Assembly (NCBI GenBank): GCA_963678485.1
Contig: OY782882.1
Span: forward strand, 2,356,001-2,420,000
Length of the DNA stretch: 64,000 nucleotides
Direction: 5' to 3'
DNA from: CALGYY01 sp963678485
Lineage (GTDB): Bacteria; Bacteroidota; Bacteroidia; Bacteroidales; CAIWKO01
The notes beneath the pieces were generated by a model. The model searched no databases, was not told the DNA's origin, and was given only the letters and a program-made list of their open reading frames with translations. This document shows, one piece after another, positions 1 to 9,149 of the stretch (position 1 is its first letter; each line of letters begins with the position of its first letter). The translations under genes and the position numbers were made by a program.

Positions 1-156
1 AATCTCATCGATATTCCCCAATAAAATCAGCTCTGCCAATCCTTCCTTCAAAATAATGTCCGCCGCTTTGAGTGTTCTTTCTGAGGTACCTTCAGGAAGC
101 ACGATCCGCCTTTTTTTCTTTTTGGCATTATCGCGAATTTGCTCTAATAAATTCAT
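1..156 (-). CDS. pta: Phosphate acetyltransferase, N-terminal fragment (cut by window edge)
   Basis: The first 52 codons of a leftward gene that runs off the left edge. The translation starts with a short basic helix and then reads RRIVLPEGTSERTLKAADII, which matches the conserved start of the phosphate acetyl/butyryl-transferase domain. Family knowledge: Pta makes acetyl phosphate from acetyl-CoA in the cytosol, usually with acetate kinase. The ATG at 154-156 is the only good start; a TACTTTTG box on the same strand at 214-221 could be the -7 element. Because only the N-terminus is visible, phosphate butyryltransferase or the PTA domain of a malic enzyme fusion cannot be excluded, although a fusion would carry this domain at its C-terminus. 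Confidence 0.75.
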   Translation of the reverse strand, partial: MNLLEQIRDNAKKKKRRIVLPEGTSERTLKAADIILKEGLAELILLGNIDEI

Positions 157-434
157 AAGTATAAGATGATTAAAATTTTTATAATGATATTTTTTAGCAT
201 ACTCGATGCCTAGCAAAAGTAAAAATTAATTAGTACTAAAAGCAGGATTAATGCTTTTTTACTGAAAATATTTATTGAAGACATACGTCCGAAGGTAAAT
301 CACTCATCTTCAGTGGCTCACTTTATAGTTTCCGGGTTACCAGACCATCAAAAAGATTGTCAGGATTTATGAACGAAAAAAGACGATGAGAATATGACGG
401 GAATTGCCCTATTGCTAGCGGTTTCAAACAGGTA

Positions 435-1595
435 TCAATTGCCGAATATCACATGGATAGCCACAATCTCCGGCTGGTTTCCCAAACGCACTGGTGGCCC
501 CCAGGTGCCCGCACCACTGGAAACATAGAATTGTGTGCTGCCTTTTTTAAAATAACCATAGTCGGTTTCGTACATGGCTTGAGTAATATAATTGAAAGGC
601 CAGACTTGTCCCCTGTGAGTATGTCCGCTTAGCTGTAGATCAACACCAGCGTCAACCGCTTTTTGAAATTCGAATGGTTGATGATCCATGAGAATAACCG
701 GCAACGTTTTATCAACACCGGTAAGAAGATCCGCCACTTCTTTTCTTCGCCCACCACTAAAACGACCTCTATCGCGGTCATCGCGACCTGCAAGGATGAA
801 GGCACTATCGATATAAACCACCGAATCCCTCAATAATGTGACATTGTGCTGTCGCAGATATGCAAATGCTTTTTCAGCACCGCCAATGTATTCATGATTC
901 CCTGGAATAGCGTAGGTTCCATAATGTGAGTGAAGCGATTTCAGCATTTCTCCAAGATTCAACCGAACCACCGGTTCTATGTCCTCATCCACCACATCCC
1001 CTGCAAAGAGGATAATGTCGGGATTAAGCGCATTAATTTTCTCAAGCATTCGCGAAAATCGCCCTCGCCCGATAATCGTTCCAAGATGTATATCAGAAGC
1101 CATGACAATGTTTAATTCCTTTAAGTTTCCTGCTTTTTTCGGAATATGTACTTCGAGATGTTTGATCCTCGGATGATAGGCATTTATAGTCCCTACGAGG
1201 ATAAGGATAAATACCACTAAAACAGTAATGCCTGCAACAATTAGCTTTACGGTTGGATAAGCAGCCGTAATCGCATTCGGAAAGAAATGAAACCAATGGT
1301 TTAGTAATCGAACGAAGTCCAGTAGTACAACAGCAAGGAAGAAATATAACATGCATGCTAACCAAAAAGATCCAATCCAGATCATAATTCCGGCAAAGGT
1401 TCCTGGAGCTGCCTTCATTAAAATTCGGCCTAAAATATAGGAGATAAAAACTAATGCGAATAAAGCAATGTATACTGGTTTGAATGCTGGAATAGCCTCT
1501 ATTCCCTGAAGTCCGCGTCTGAATAGATAATAGTTAACCAGACTGTATACCGTTAAAACGATAAGTAAAAATATGATCATGCCTCGTGCTTTCAT
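435..1595 (-). CDS. Membrane-anchored calcineurin-like metallophosphoesterase
   Basis: 386 residues. Four hydrophobic segments (about residues 5-25, 41-60, 70-97, 116-138) precede a metallophosphoesterase domain. The metal-binding motifs are all present: DIH (168-170), GD (199-200), GNHE (232-235), DH (304-305) and GHTH (324-327, followed by RGQVWP). The order and the GHTHRGQ ending fit the YaeI/YkuE-type group, whose members act on phosphoesters at the membrane; the substrate cannot be told from sequence. The soluble domain probably faces the cytoplasm, as in YaeI-like proteins. It stands alone; a TACTTTTG box at 1663-1670 on the same strand may be its -7 element. Family assignment is firm, function is not. 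Confidence 0.88.
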   Translation of the reverse strand: MKARGMIIFLLIVLTVYSLVNYYLFRRGLQGIEAIPAFKPVYIALFALVFISYILGRILMKAAPGTFAGIMIWIGSFWLACMLYFFLAVVLLDFVRLLNHWFHFFPNAITAAYPTVKLIVAGITVLVVFILILVGTINAYHPRIKHLEVHIPKKAGNLKELNIVMASDIHLGTIIGRGRFSRMLEKINALNPDIILFAGDVVDEDIEPVVRLNLGEMLKSLHSHYGTYAIPGNHEYIGGAEKAFAYLRQHNVTLLRDSVVYIDSAFILAGRDDRDRGRFSGGRRKEVADLLTGVDKTLPVILMDHQPFEFQKAVDAGVDLQLSGHTHRGQVWPFNYITQAMYETDYGYFKKGSTQFYVSSGAGTWGPPVRLGNQPEIVAIHVIFGN

Positions 1596-1773
1596 TAATC
1601 TTGGTTACTTTTATTCTGTAATCTGTATTTACTATGTGGTTTTTATTGACAGATAATAAATACAAAAGTAATAACAACTAAGGAACTGATTTGATTTTTT
1701 GTTTTATACTTTGAATGTTGGGAGAGAGCTGCAATGCTTATAAAAAAGGTTTCAGAAACCGCCAATCGGAGCC

Positions 1774-1803
1774 GTCATTCCGCACTTGATGCGGGATCCC
1801 CTC
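1774..1803. repeat. Dispersed palindromic repeat, copy 1
   Basis: GTCATTCCGCACTTGATGCGGGATCCC-type element. Its core CCGCA-cttga-TGCGG is self-complementary. It differs from the other copies (15041, 31641, 52925), which have CCGGA/TCCGG, by a base change on both arms that keeps pairing. Lies between the metallophosphoesterase and the pentad-repeat protein. Confidence 0.7.
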
Positions 1804-1848
1804 GATATTCATTGAATACAATATTGGTAATTTTTTAAATCAATACAT

Positions 1849-2259
1849 ATGAAAAGATTAATTATCCTTTTAATTTTATCTATTATGGTAACATCGTCCC
1901 AAGCTCAGCGCATCATGAATGCGTCATATCAGACCATTGGCTATATTGAAGGTGGCGGAAGGGTTCAAAATGCAAATTATCAAACGGTAGGTTATTATGA
2001 AGTTGACGGTCGTGTGGAAAACGCGTCGTATGAGATTATCGGTTACATAGATAATCAAGGTCGTGTGCAAAATTCAAGTTATCAAACGCTGGGTTATATT
2101 GGCGCCGATGGTCGAGTGCAGGATGCCAGCTATCAGACATTAGGCTATGTTAATCAGGATGGCAAGATTGAAAATGCATCATACCAAACAATAGGATATG
2201 TGGAAAGCGTGAGCATGAATTGGGCGGCGGGCTATTTCTTTTTCTTTTTTTATTTTTAA
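1849..2259 (+). CDS. Small secreted protein with six tandem ~20-residue Tyr-Gly repeats
   Basis: 136 residues. A signal peptide (MKRLIILLILSIMVTSSQAQ) is followed by six back-to-back units of about 20 residues with the pattern NASYQTIGYIxxDGRVQ, ending in a short aromatic tail (NWAAGYFFFFFYF). The unit resembles the short beta-hairpin repeats of the '4-fold beta flower' type found in Bacteroidota hypothetical proteins; that match is from memory of the motif and is an inference. The repeat number, the Gly-Tyr core and the hydrophobic end suggest a small closed beta structure outside the inner membrane. No T9SS tail and no lipobox were seen. No neighbour suggests a role. The start is fixed by the signal peptide. 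Confidence 0.75.
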   Translation: MKRLIILLILSIMVTSSQAQRIMNASYQTIGYIEGGGRVQNANYQTVGYYEVDGRVENASYEIIGYIDNQGRVQNSSYQTLGYIGADGRVQDASYQTLGYVNQDGKIENASYQTIGYVESVSMNWAAGYFFFFFYF

Positions 2260-2377
2260 GAGACTAAGTATTTGGGAGGCCACGAAGGCACAAAGTCTCG
2301 AAGAGCCATTTATGGTATGCTTGAGGTAGCCAAGATTTTCTAAAAACGAATACTGGAGTTAGCATTTCTACGTAAAT

Positions 2378-2410
2378 ATTCACGGGGTGACTCTAAGTCA
2401 CCCCGTGAAT
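2378..2410. repeat. Perfect 15-bp-stem hairpin repeat, copy 1
   Basis: ATTCACGGGGTGACT-cta-AGTCACCCCGTGAAT: a perfect 15-base-pair stem with a 3-base loop. A second copy with the same stem and loop 'tca' lies at 35587-35619. Similarity continues about 40 bases to the right in both (GTAATACA.GCA.A.TAGTTCC...GACT). No U-tract follows, so it is not a standard terminator. Confidence 0.85.
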
Positions 2411-2599
2411 GTTAATACACGCAAAGTAGTTCCGTTCTATAAAGTCCGTCTGTGGTCTTGTCCTTGTGAAGTAGGGCAGTGGATTCCACGGATCAAGCGG
2501 AAAAGTTGAGTAGTAGGAAAACTATTCACAGAAAACAATAGATTTTAAAACCTTTCTTCAACTACGAATACCACGAATAAACGCGAATGAGTTCCTTTT

Positions 2600-3045
2600 G
2601 CAGCTATTGTTTGTAATATTGGCCATCAATATTGATTACACTTATCAATCTTTTTGAGCAACCATGTTTTAATAGACTATCAGACCAAAACCATTAGTGC
2701 TTAGGGGTTCTTTTATCGTATTGAAATTATGCAATGCTAATGTTCAACGCGTGTGCGCGGGCCTGTCAAAGCAAGCGGGCGTGGGCGAGCTGTGAATCGC
2801 CAACGGCACGCAAATCCGCAAGGGGCCAGACAGCGGCTTTTTCGCTGTCGGCTTTGTCGAAAACGACAAAAAGAAAATTCAATGAGCGAAATGAAGTTTA
2901 TTATCACATTCAAGAACTGCCGTCAATTGGCGTTTTCGGCACTACCTTGCGTGATTTGCGGCCATTGGCGAGAGCGGGGGGATAGCATTTTGCTTTGACT
3001 AGAATTTTGGCTCCACCTTTTGTTCATGCAAAAGGTGGAATTTAA
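2600..3045. repeat. Structured dispersed repeat, long form (copy A)
   Basis: Related along most of its length to 11500-11765. Shared blocks include GTGCGCGGGCCTGTCAAAGC, ATAGCATTTTGCTTTGACTA and a hairpin (3012-3039, TCCACCTTTTG/CAAAAGGTGGA). In the other copy this hairpin reads TCAACCTTTTG/CAAAAGGTTGA, a paired change. This copy has 183 extra bases (2784-2966) bounded by GGCGAG direct repeats, with two more hairpins inside (GACAGCG/CGCTGTC near 2827-2850 and TTTGTCG/CGACAAA near 2850-2875). May be a non-coding RNA or a non-autonomous mobile element. Confidence 0.65.
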
Positions 3046-3182
3046 AGAATATAAACCACAAATTAAATTGTGCTCTTATTAATTGTGACAATTCAGTATT
3101 GGTTTTTTAGTTGTGCTAAAAAAACACCAATAACTATTTGTTGCTCCTCAATAATCCGCTTGATCCGATTCCACTCATAAAC

Positions 3183-4187
3183 TCATTGGCAGTTCGCACA
3201 TATATCAATCGATGGTTTGTTACGGATTACCTTGTTGATAAAGGCTCTGCGTGCAGAGCCTTTCCATATTTCCTGAAAAGTAGAGTTGTTCAGATTACCA
3301 AAAGAATGTTCTGCATTTTTATCATAACAACAAGGAACTACATTGCCATCCCAGGTGATTACACAGGAATTGAAAAGATGTGAACATACGTGCTTGCGAG
3401 GCTTTCGAGGAATGTAATGTGGTGAGCTATGTTGAAAATACCGGGTGTCGGATTCTTTGGTTGGCAGTATTTCCGAGGCTTTGGTACAGTCAAGCAGCTG
3501 AAGTGTCTTAAATTCGAGGGCATCAGCACCAAGTGAATGTGCAAGTTTTATAACTTCACCTTTTTTATTTTCATTCGCTTTTAACAGCAGGCACTGAAGA
3601 ATTACCAAGGGTTTGGAAGAGTGCTGGACAGCTTTTTCATTCGTTAAGTGTTGCACAGCCAGGATTACCTTTTTCCAATCGCCACCTTTACGATAGCTTT
3701 CGTAAGCTTCAGCATCCGGACCGTCGAACGATATGATAATCCTGTTTAATCCACTGGTGATGGTTTGCCTGGCCGCACTGACATCCAACTTTTGAGCATT
3801 AGTGGAGGTAACTACATACAGATTTTTTTCCTTAGCTAATCGTATCATTTCAGGCAATTGCTGATGCAAGTAAGGTTCTCCCTGAAAATATAAATTAAAA
3901 TAGAAGGCTGATTTGGAAAGAGAATTTAAGATTCCACTATAGTTATCCATGGAAATATCACCACGGGGACGTGTGATGAAACCCTTACCGGTTGGACATT
4001 CCGGGCATTGCAAGTTACAGCGGTTAGTAGGCTCAATATGAACAAATGACGGACTGCCCGCCAGCACTGCTCTGTGTGTAATGCGGCTGAATAGATATGA
4101 GAGATTACACACAAAATAATTTAGCGCTTTGCGAGGAGTTGCAGCTTTCCACAACGCGAAGGCATCCCGCATTAATAGCGCGCACAT
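3183..4187 (-). CDS. Radical SAM protein with SPASM domain
   Basis: 334 residues from the ATG at 4187. The radical SAM cluster motif is plain: EPTNRCNLQCPECPTGKG, i.e. CxxxCxxC, about residues 52-59. The C-terminal part carries further cysteines in the SPASM/twitch pattern (HVCSHLFNSCVITWDGNVVPCCYD ... DICANC is split here: CSHLFNSC, PCCYD, CANC), which binds auxiliary iron-sulfur clusters. Such enzymes modify peptides or proteins, or act as anaerobic sulfatase-maturing enzymes; the substrate cannot be told. An upstream extension to 4310 would overlap the permease gene and has no family likeness, so it was dropped; an ATG at 4172 is an alternative start. Begins 4 bases after the permease stop, so the two are probably co-transcribed. 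No small Cys-rich precursor peptide was seen next door. Confidence 0.85.
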   Translation of the reverse strand: MCALLMRDAFALWKAATPRKALNYFVCNLSYLFSRITHRAVLAGSPSFVHIEPTNRCNLQCPECPTGKGFITRPRGDISMDNYSGILNSLSKSAFYFNLYFQGEPYLHQQLPEMIRLAKEKNLYVVTSTNAQKLDVSAARQTITSGLNRIIISFDGPDAEAYESYRKGGDWKKVILAVQHLTNEKAVQHSSKPLVILQCLLLKANENKKGEVIKLAHSLGADALEFKTLQLLDCTKASEILPTKESDTRYFQHSSPHYIPRKPRKHVCSHLFNSCVITWDGNVVPCCYDKNAEHSFGNLNNSTFQEIWKGSARRAFINKVIRNKPSIDICANCQ

Positions 4188-4191
4188 AGGC

Positions 4192-5286
4192 TTAGATTTT
4201 CTCGGTGATTTTCCTGACAAAACGCCATTTACCAAAGAACTCTTTAGCAATAATGCGAAGCACGGTATACGTTGGAATTGCCAGCACCATTCCCAGAATT
4301 CCTGCAGCACTTCCCGAAATAAGAATCACCAGGAAAATTTCCAGAGGATGTGCTTTAACACGATTTGAATAGATTGCAGGCTGAATCAGAAAGGCATCGA
4401 GAATGTTTACAGTGATCATTACTCCTAGGATTTGCAATACCATTGGCAGGAGTTCCTGATAAACACCGGGCTCAATATTGCCTGTAAGTCCAAGTACCAG
4501 AGCAATACCGGCACCTATAATAGGACCGATATAGGGCACGACATTCATCAAACCCGCGAAGATTCCTATCATCAAAGCATTATCAAACCCAAATATCCAC
4601 AGGCCGAGTGTGATTAATGTAATCACAATAGTCAAATCAAGCAGCAGGCCCGTGAAGTATCGCGAAAGCAAACGTATCGTTTTTATAAAAACATGTTTAA
4701 TTTCTGTTTGTAAATCAACAGGAGTAATTAACATGATTGCAGTTAGGAGCATGCGTTCATTTTTCAGGAAAAAGAAAGTGATAAAGCCAATCGCAAAGAT
4801 GGCAATGAAAAGGTTTCCTGTAACATCAATCACTTGCGACATGATATCGGAAACGTTCGTTTTTCCAACAATACTTGTCACTTTTTCACTGATAAGTGTT
4901 TCTATATCCTGATCCGGTTTGATCATTTGATATTGCGTCAGCGTTTCTCTCCATTGATCAAGCTGGGGACGATAAGCATCAACCAGTGCTTGAGTGTCGA
5001 TGTTTGATAATTCTGTTGCCTGATTGATGAGCAGCGGCACCACTAATGCAAAGATGCCTGCGATGGCGCCAAATAGCACTAATAATGTAATCAGCGCGCT
5101 AAGGGTATGTGGGAAATGGAACTTACGAATTTTAATTTTATCAAGATTACGAACCAATGGGCGACCAATGAGTGAAAGCACAGTGGCGACCAGCACGTAA
5201 AGAACGATTGAAGAGAAAAACCAGGCAAGAAATCCCAATACCAAAAGGACGGGAATCACAATATACCAGCGGCGTTTTGTATTCAT
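4192..5286 (-). CDS. AI-2E family transporter (PerM/TqsA type permease)
   Basis: 364 residues with the layout of the AI-2E exporter/PerM family: two N-terminal hydrophobic segments (about 8-37 and 60-85), a soluble stretch with a long amphipathic region (about 88-140), then a cluster of membrane helices. Family-typical motifs are seen in the second half: FFFLKNERML, ALMIGIFAGLMNVVPYIGPIIGA and HPLEIFLVILISG. Members include quorum-signal exporters and Na+/H+ antiporters, so the substrate is open. First gene of a likely two-gene unit with the radical SAM gene downstream (4-base gap). Family call is firm. Confidence 0.9.
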   Translation of the reverse strand: MNTKRRWYIVIPVLLVLGFLAWFFSSIVLYVLVATVLSLIGRPLVRNLDKIKIRKFHFPHTLSALITLLVLFGAIAGIFALVVPLLINQATELSNIDTQALVDAYRPQLDQWRETLTQYQMIKPDQDIETLISEKVTSIVGKTNVSDIMSQVIDVTGNLFIAIFAIGFITFFFLKNERMLLTAIMLITPVDLQTEIKHVFIKTIRLLSRYFTGLLLDLTIVITLITLGLWIFGFDNALMIGIFAGLMNVVPYIGPIIGAGIALVLGLTGNIEPGVYQELLPMVLQILGVMITVNILDAFLIQPAIYSNRVKAHPLEIFLVILISGSAAGILGMVLAIPTYTVLRIIAKEFFGKWRFVRKITEKI

Positions 5287-5647
5287 GAGAATAGATTCTG
5301 GTTGAAGTTACCTGCAAAAATAGGCACAAACACTGAATAAAACAATGCTTTTTTGTGTCTTGAGGAGTATTGTTTTGTGCAATTGATGGAATCTGCAAAT
5401 GGGAATAGTAGATTAATAATACTAATAAGAAAGTAATAAAAGTAGAATAATCGTAATTCAATTTCAGACGAGCGCTAATCATAAAGATATGGCTCAATCT
5501 TTAAATGCTGTATTTAATATTCAAATATGAATTATCAAAGTTTGTTTTTTTATGGGAAAATCCTTCCAAATAAACAAATTGAATAGTTATTATGTATGTT
5601 GATTTAATATTTAGTTAATTTAGCCAATTATTTCAAAAAATACCCCA
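5287..5647. other. AT-rich divergent intergenic region
   Basis: 361 bases between the leftward permease and the rightward repeat protein. It must hold both promoters. The best rightward candidate is TAATTTAG near 5617, one base off TAnnTTTG. No RNA gene or repeat recognised. Confidence 0.4.
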
Positions 5648-8600
5648 ATGAGAAAAGCAATTTTTATTACAGTTTTGATGATCAGCCTTATTACTAATGG
5701 CTATACACAAACGATGACCTTTGATGCAGGTGCTGCAGAAACCGGTTTTTCTTTTGCCGGATGGAATGCTGCTTCTGGAACAATTTGGGTTGCCAATCTT
5801 GCAACCACTGCCACAATCACGAAAAACACTGGCACCTGGAACGTTGTGTCATTTTATGTTGGACCCTATGTAGGGGCAAATATTATGCAGGTGCAAGATA
5901 ATCTGGGTCATACGTATAGTTACAATTCAGCAACGACCGGCACTCACACACTGAATTGGACTGGGATTACAAGTCTTACATTTAGCAGAGTGAGTGGTTC
6001 AGGAGCTTCAGCTGATATTGATAATATTGTGTACTCAACATGTAAAGACCCCACTGTCCCTACTGTGACGCATTCTCCAGCGACAATCTGCAATGGTAGT
6101 ACATCGACTCTTACAATATCGGGAACATTAAATGATGCAACCTCCTGGAAAATATACAGTGGTTCATGTGGAGGAACATTAGTTGGAAGCACTGCAAGTT
6201 CAACATATGTTGTTACACCATCTTTTCCCAGTACAACTTATTATGTTCGCGGAGAGGGAGGATGCGTTGCCCCTGGCGGTTGTACAAATCATACTATAAC
6301 GGTGACAGCTTCTCAAAGTGCAGCATTTAATTATTCCTCTTCGGCATATTGCCAGAACGTTTCTGATCCTACTCCAACAATCACAGGAGTTACCGGTGGT
6401 ACGTTCAGCAGTTCACCAGCTGGATTGTCTCTTAATACTACAACAGGAGCCATAGATGTATCGGCTAGTAGTACTGGCGGATATACTGTGACATATACCA
6501 CTCCTGGACCTTGTGCGGGATCGGCCAACGCGAGCATAAATATTAATGCTGTTCAAAACGCTTCGTTTAATTATAGTTTAGCGTCATATTGCAGTAATGG
6601 TTCAGATCCAGTTCCCACAATAACCGGAGTTACCGGTGGCACCTTCAGTAGTTCTCCGGCTGGATTATCAATAAATACAACAAGTGGACAAATCGATGTT
6701 TCAGCCAGTACAGCCAGAAATTACACTGTGACATATACTACTCCGGGAACTTGCCCTGGTACAGCTAACACAAGCATCAATATCGTTGCTGCAGATAATG
6801 CTTCTTTCAATTATAGCTCTTCCGCTTATTGTATTAATGGTATCGATCCTAGTCCAGTTATTACTGGTCTTGCTGGTGGAAGTTTTAGCAGCAGTCCGGG
6901 AGGATTATCACTTAACACTTCTACGGGGAACGTAGATCTTTCGGCTAGTTCTGCTGGCGCATACAACATAACATATACAACCATTGGAAGCTGTCCAAAC
7001 ACACATAGTGTTTCGTTTAGTGTCAATACACTTGATAACGCTAGCTTTAATTATAGCAGTCCAGCCTATTGTTCAAATGGTTCAGATCCTTCGCCAATTA
7101 TTACCGGAATGACCGGTGGAACATTTAGCAGTAGTCCTGCAGGAATATCTATCAGTGCTGCTACAGGAATCATTGATGTTTCCGCAAGTACTGCCGGTCC
7201 TTATGTGGTTACTTATACTACTGCTGGTGCATGCTCCAATTTTTCCAATATTGGTGTTAGCATTAATAACGCGGATAATCCTTCATTCAGTTATCCAAAT
7301 AGCAGCTATTGCGGCAATGGTGTTGATCCTTCTCCCACAATAACAGGTTTGAGTGGTGGCAGTTTTAGCAGTACTGCTGGAATCTCTATTAATCCGGTTT
7401 CAGGATTAATAGATTTATCGGCTTGTACCGAGGGTCCTTATACAATTACCTATACAACAAATGGCGCTTGTCCAAATTCATTAGGTGTTCCGGTGAGTGT
7501 CACCGCGATTGATAATGCCTCGTTTAATTACGTAAATATTAGTTATTGCAGTAACGGCAGTGATCCAACACCTACTATTACCGGTTTGTCTGGAGGAAGC
7601 TTCAGCAGTACTGCAGGAATCTCCCTGAACACTACTTCTGGAACCATCGATTTATCAGCAAGTACCGCAGGACCATATGTAGTTACATACACTACAAACG
7701 GTTCGTGTCCTAACTCATCAATATTCCTGATGAGTATTGTCCTTGCTGATGATGCCTCGTTCAATTATACAGGAAGTAGTTATTGTACTAATGGCACTGA
7801 TCCAAGTCCGGCCATTACAGGCCTTGCAGGCGGCACCTTTAGCAGTACTGCAGGAATTACTATAAGTCCCTCTTCAGGAAGTATTGATTTATCAGCAAGT
7901 ACCGCGGGTCCTTACAACATCACCTATACGACTAACGGAAGTTGTCCAAATTACACTATTATAGCAATGAATATTGTAACTGCGGATGATGCTTCATTCA
8001 ATTATTCAAGTAGCAGTTATTGTGGGAATGGCGTCGACCCAACTCCAACCATTACAGGACTTAATGGAGGGAGCTTTAGTAGCACCGCAGGCCTTACTAT
8101 TAATCCAACAACAGGAAATATAGATTTATCCTTAAGTGCCCCGGGTCCCTATAATATTACGTATTCAACAAATGGCAGCTGCCCGAATACTTCTGATGCA
8201 TCAGTGACTATCACGGCTGTTGATGATGCATCCTTTAGCTATTATAATAGTAGTTACTGTGGTAACGGTATCGATCCTTCACCCATCATTACTGGTCTTG
8301 GTGGTGGAGGATTTAATAGTACTGCCGGGCTTTCACTCAATGCGGTAAATGGAAATATAGATTTGTCTACTTGCACGGCAGGGTCTTACATCGTTACATA
8401 TTCCACCATCGGGACATGCCCGAATTCAACAAATCAACCAATAGATATATTTATTACAGACACTTCAGTTGTCATGATAAATGCAACAATGACCGCAAAC
8501 CTTTCGGGAGCCACATACCAGTGGTTAAATTGTAGTAGTATGTTGCCGGTTGATTTTGAAACCAATCAAAGTTTTACTCCTTCAGAAAATGGCACTTATG

Positions 8601-8923
8601 CTGTGGTGGTTAGTAAAGACGGTTGTTCAGATACCTCTTCATGCTTTAGTATTGTGTCTGTAAACATCAATAATTTTGAATCGAATTTTGAAGTAAAGAT
8701 TCACCCCAATCCAACGAAAGGAAATCTGAATATCGATCTGGGACAATTCTACGATATTGTTACCGTTAAGTTGACAAATATGATAGGGCAAGTTGTACTT
8801 ACCTCTTCTGAAAAAGCGGTCTCCAATATCCAATTAAACATCCCTGGAAACTCAGGCGTATATATGGTTGAAATCAGCCTCAATGGGGCTCCGGCAATTA
8901 TAAGAAGAATTGTAAAAGAATAG
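5648..8923 (+). CDS. Large secreted repeat protein with T9SS C-terminal sorting domain
   Basis: 1091 residues. A signal peptide (about 1-20) and an N-terminal beta-rich domain are followed by nine tandem repeats of 79-80 residues spanning about 224-937. Each repeat reads roughly (N/D)ASFNYSSSxYCxNGxDPxPxITG, then GG.FSS, GxIDLSASTAGPY and TYTTxGxCPN. Each has a conserved Cys pair. Repeats 1-4 have 80 residues (FSSSPAG), repeats 5-9 have 79 (FSSTAG), so they fall in two sub-families. An Ig-like spacer and a T9SS type A sorting domain follow (about 1010-1091: HPNPTKGNLNIDL...RRIVKE). Family knowledge: such proteins cross the outer membrane by T9SS and are anchored on the surface, often as adhesins. 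Monocistronic; a hairpin terminator follows at 8982. Confidence 0.9.
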   Translation: MRKAIFITVLMISLITNGYTQTMTFDAGAAETGFSFAGWNAASGTIWVANLATTATITKNTGTWNVVSFYVGPYVGANIMQVQDNLGHTYSYNSATTGTHTLNWTGITSLTFSRVSGSGASADIDNIVYSTCKDPTVPTVTHSPATICNGSTSTLTISGTLNDATSWKIYSGSCGGTLVGSTASSTYVVTPSFPSTTYYVRGEGGCVAPGGCTNHTITVTASQSAAFNYSSSAYCQNVSDPTPTITGVTGGTFSSSPAGLSLNTTTGAIDVSASSTGGYTVTYTTPGPCAGSANASININAVQNASFNYSLASYCSNGSDPVPTITGVTGGTFSSSPAGLSINTTSGQIDVSASTARNYTVTYTTPGTCPGTANTSINIVAADNASFNYSSSAYCINGIDPSPVITGLAGGSFSSSPGGLSLNTSTGNVDLSASSAGAYNITYTTIGSCPNTHSVSFSVNTLDNASFNYSSPAYCSNGSDPSPIITGMTGGTFSSSPAGISISAATGIIDVSASTAGPYVVTYTTAGACSNFSNIGVSINNADNPSFSYPNSSYCGNGVDPSPTITGLSGGSFSSTAGISINPVSGLIDLSACTEGPYTITYTTNGACPNSLGVPVSVTAIDNASFNYVNISYCSNGSDPTPTITGLSGGSFSSTAGISLNTTSGTIDLSASTAGPYVVTYTTNGSCPNSSIFLMSIVLADDASFNYTGSSYCTNGTDPSPAITGLAGGTFSSTAGITISPSSGSIDLSASTAGPYNITYTTNGSCPNYTIIAMNIVTADDASFNYSSSSYCGNGVDPTPTITGLNGGSFSSTAGLTINPTTGNIDLSLSAPGPYNITYSTNGSCPNTSDASVTITAVDDASFSYYNSSYCGNGIDPSPIITGLGGGGFNSTAGLSLNAVNGNIDLSTCTAGSYIVTYSTIGTCPNSTNQPIDIFITDTSVVMINATMTANLSGATYQWLNCSSMLPVDFETNQSFTPSENGTYAVVVSKDGCSDTSSCFSIVSVNINNFESNFEVKIHPNPTKGNLNIDLGQFYDIVTVKLTNMIGQVVLTSSEKAVSNIQLNIPGNSGVYMVEISLNGAPAIIRRIVKE

Positions 8924-8981
8924 AAATCCAATTATAAATTAGTGATAAGTAGAATCAATAATTCATATTAGTAAGTTAGAT

Positions 8982-9015
8982 AAGAGGCCGTATCCGAATT
9001 CATACGGACTCTTAT
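8982..9015. terminator. Hairpin terminator between convergent genes
   Basis: AAGAGGCCGTAT-ccgaattc-ATACGGACTCTT, a 12-base stem with one mismatch, followed by ATTTTAT. It sits 58 bases past the repeat-protein stop and before the convergent gene at 9150-9641. Confidence 0.6.
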
Positions 9016-9149
9016 TTTATGATCAAATATGTGTTATAATTCAATGGTGGTCAATAATAGGCAGCATAAAGCAATGCATCATTGAATATGCAACGAAAGG
9101 ATTTCTTAATAAAGAATAAATGAAAGTGTATTTACACCGATAGATTTAA

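Larger units (their letters stand above)
2260..3182. other. Gene-free, repeat-rich stretch
   Basis: No convincing gene. It holds the 33-base perfect hairpin at 2378-2410 and the structured repeat at about 2600-3045. The short overlapping reading frames at 2734-2998 lie wholly inside the second repeat, lack any homologous look, and are best treated as chance. Confidence 0.6.

Noticed and set aside
2378..2410. Transcription terminator
   Set aside because: The stem is perfect but no T-run follows, and it recurs with its flank 33 kb away, so it is listed as a repeat.
2734..2998. Two overlapping short frames in the structured repeat
   Set aside because: They are set by the GC-rich repeat, have no signal of coding use, and vanish in the short copy at 11500.
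4188..4310. Upstream extension of the radical SAM gene
   Set aside because: It overlaps the permease gene by over 100 bases and has no family likeness before the 4187 ATG.
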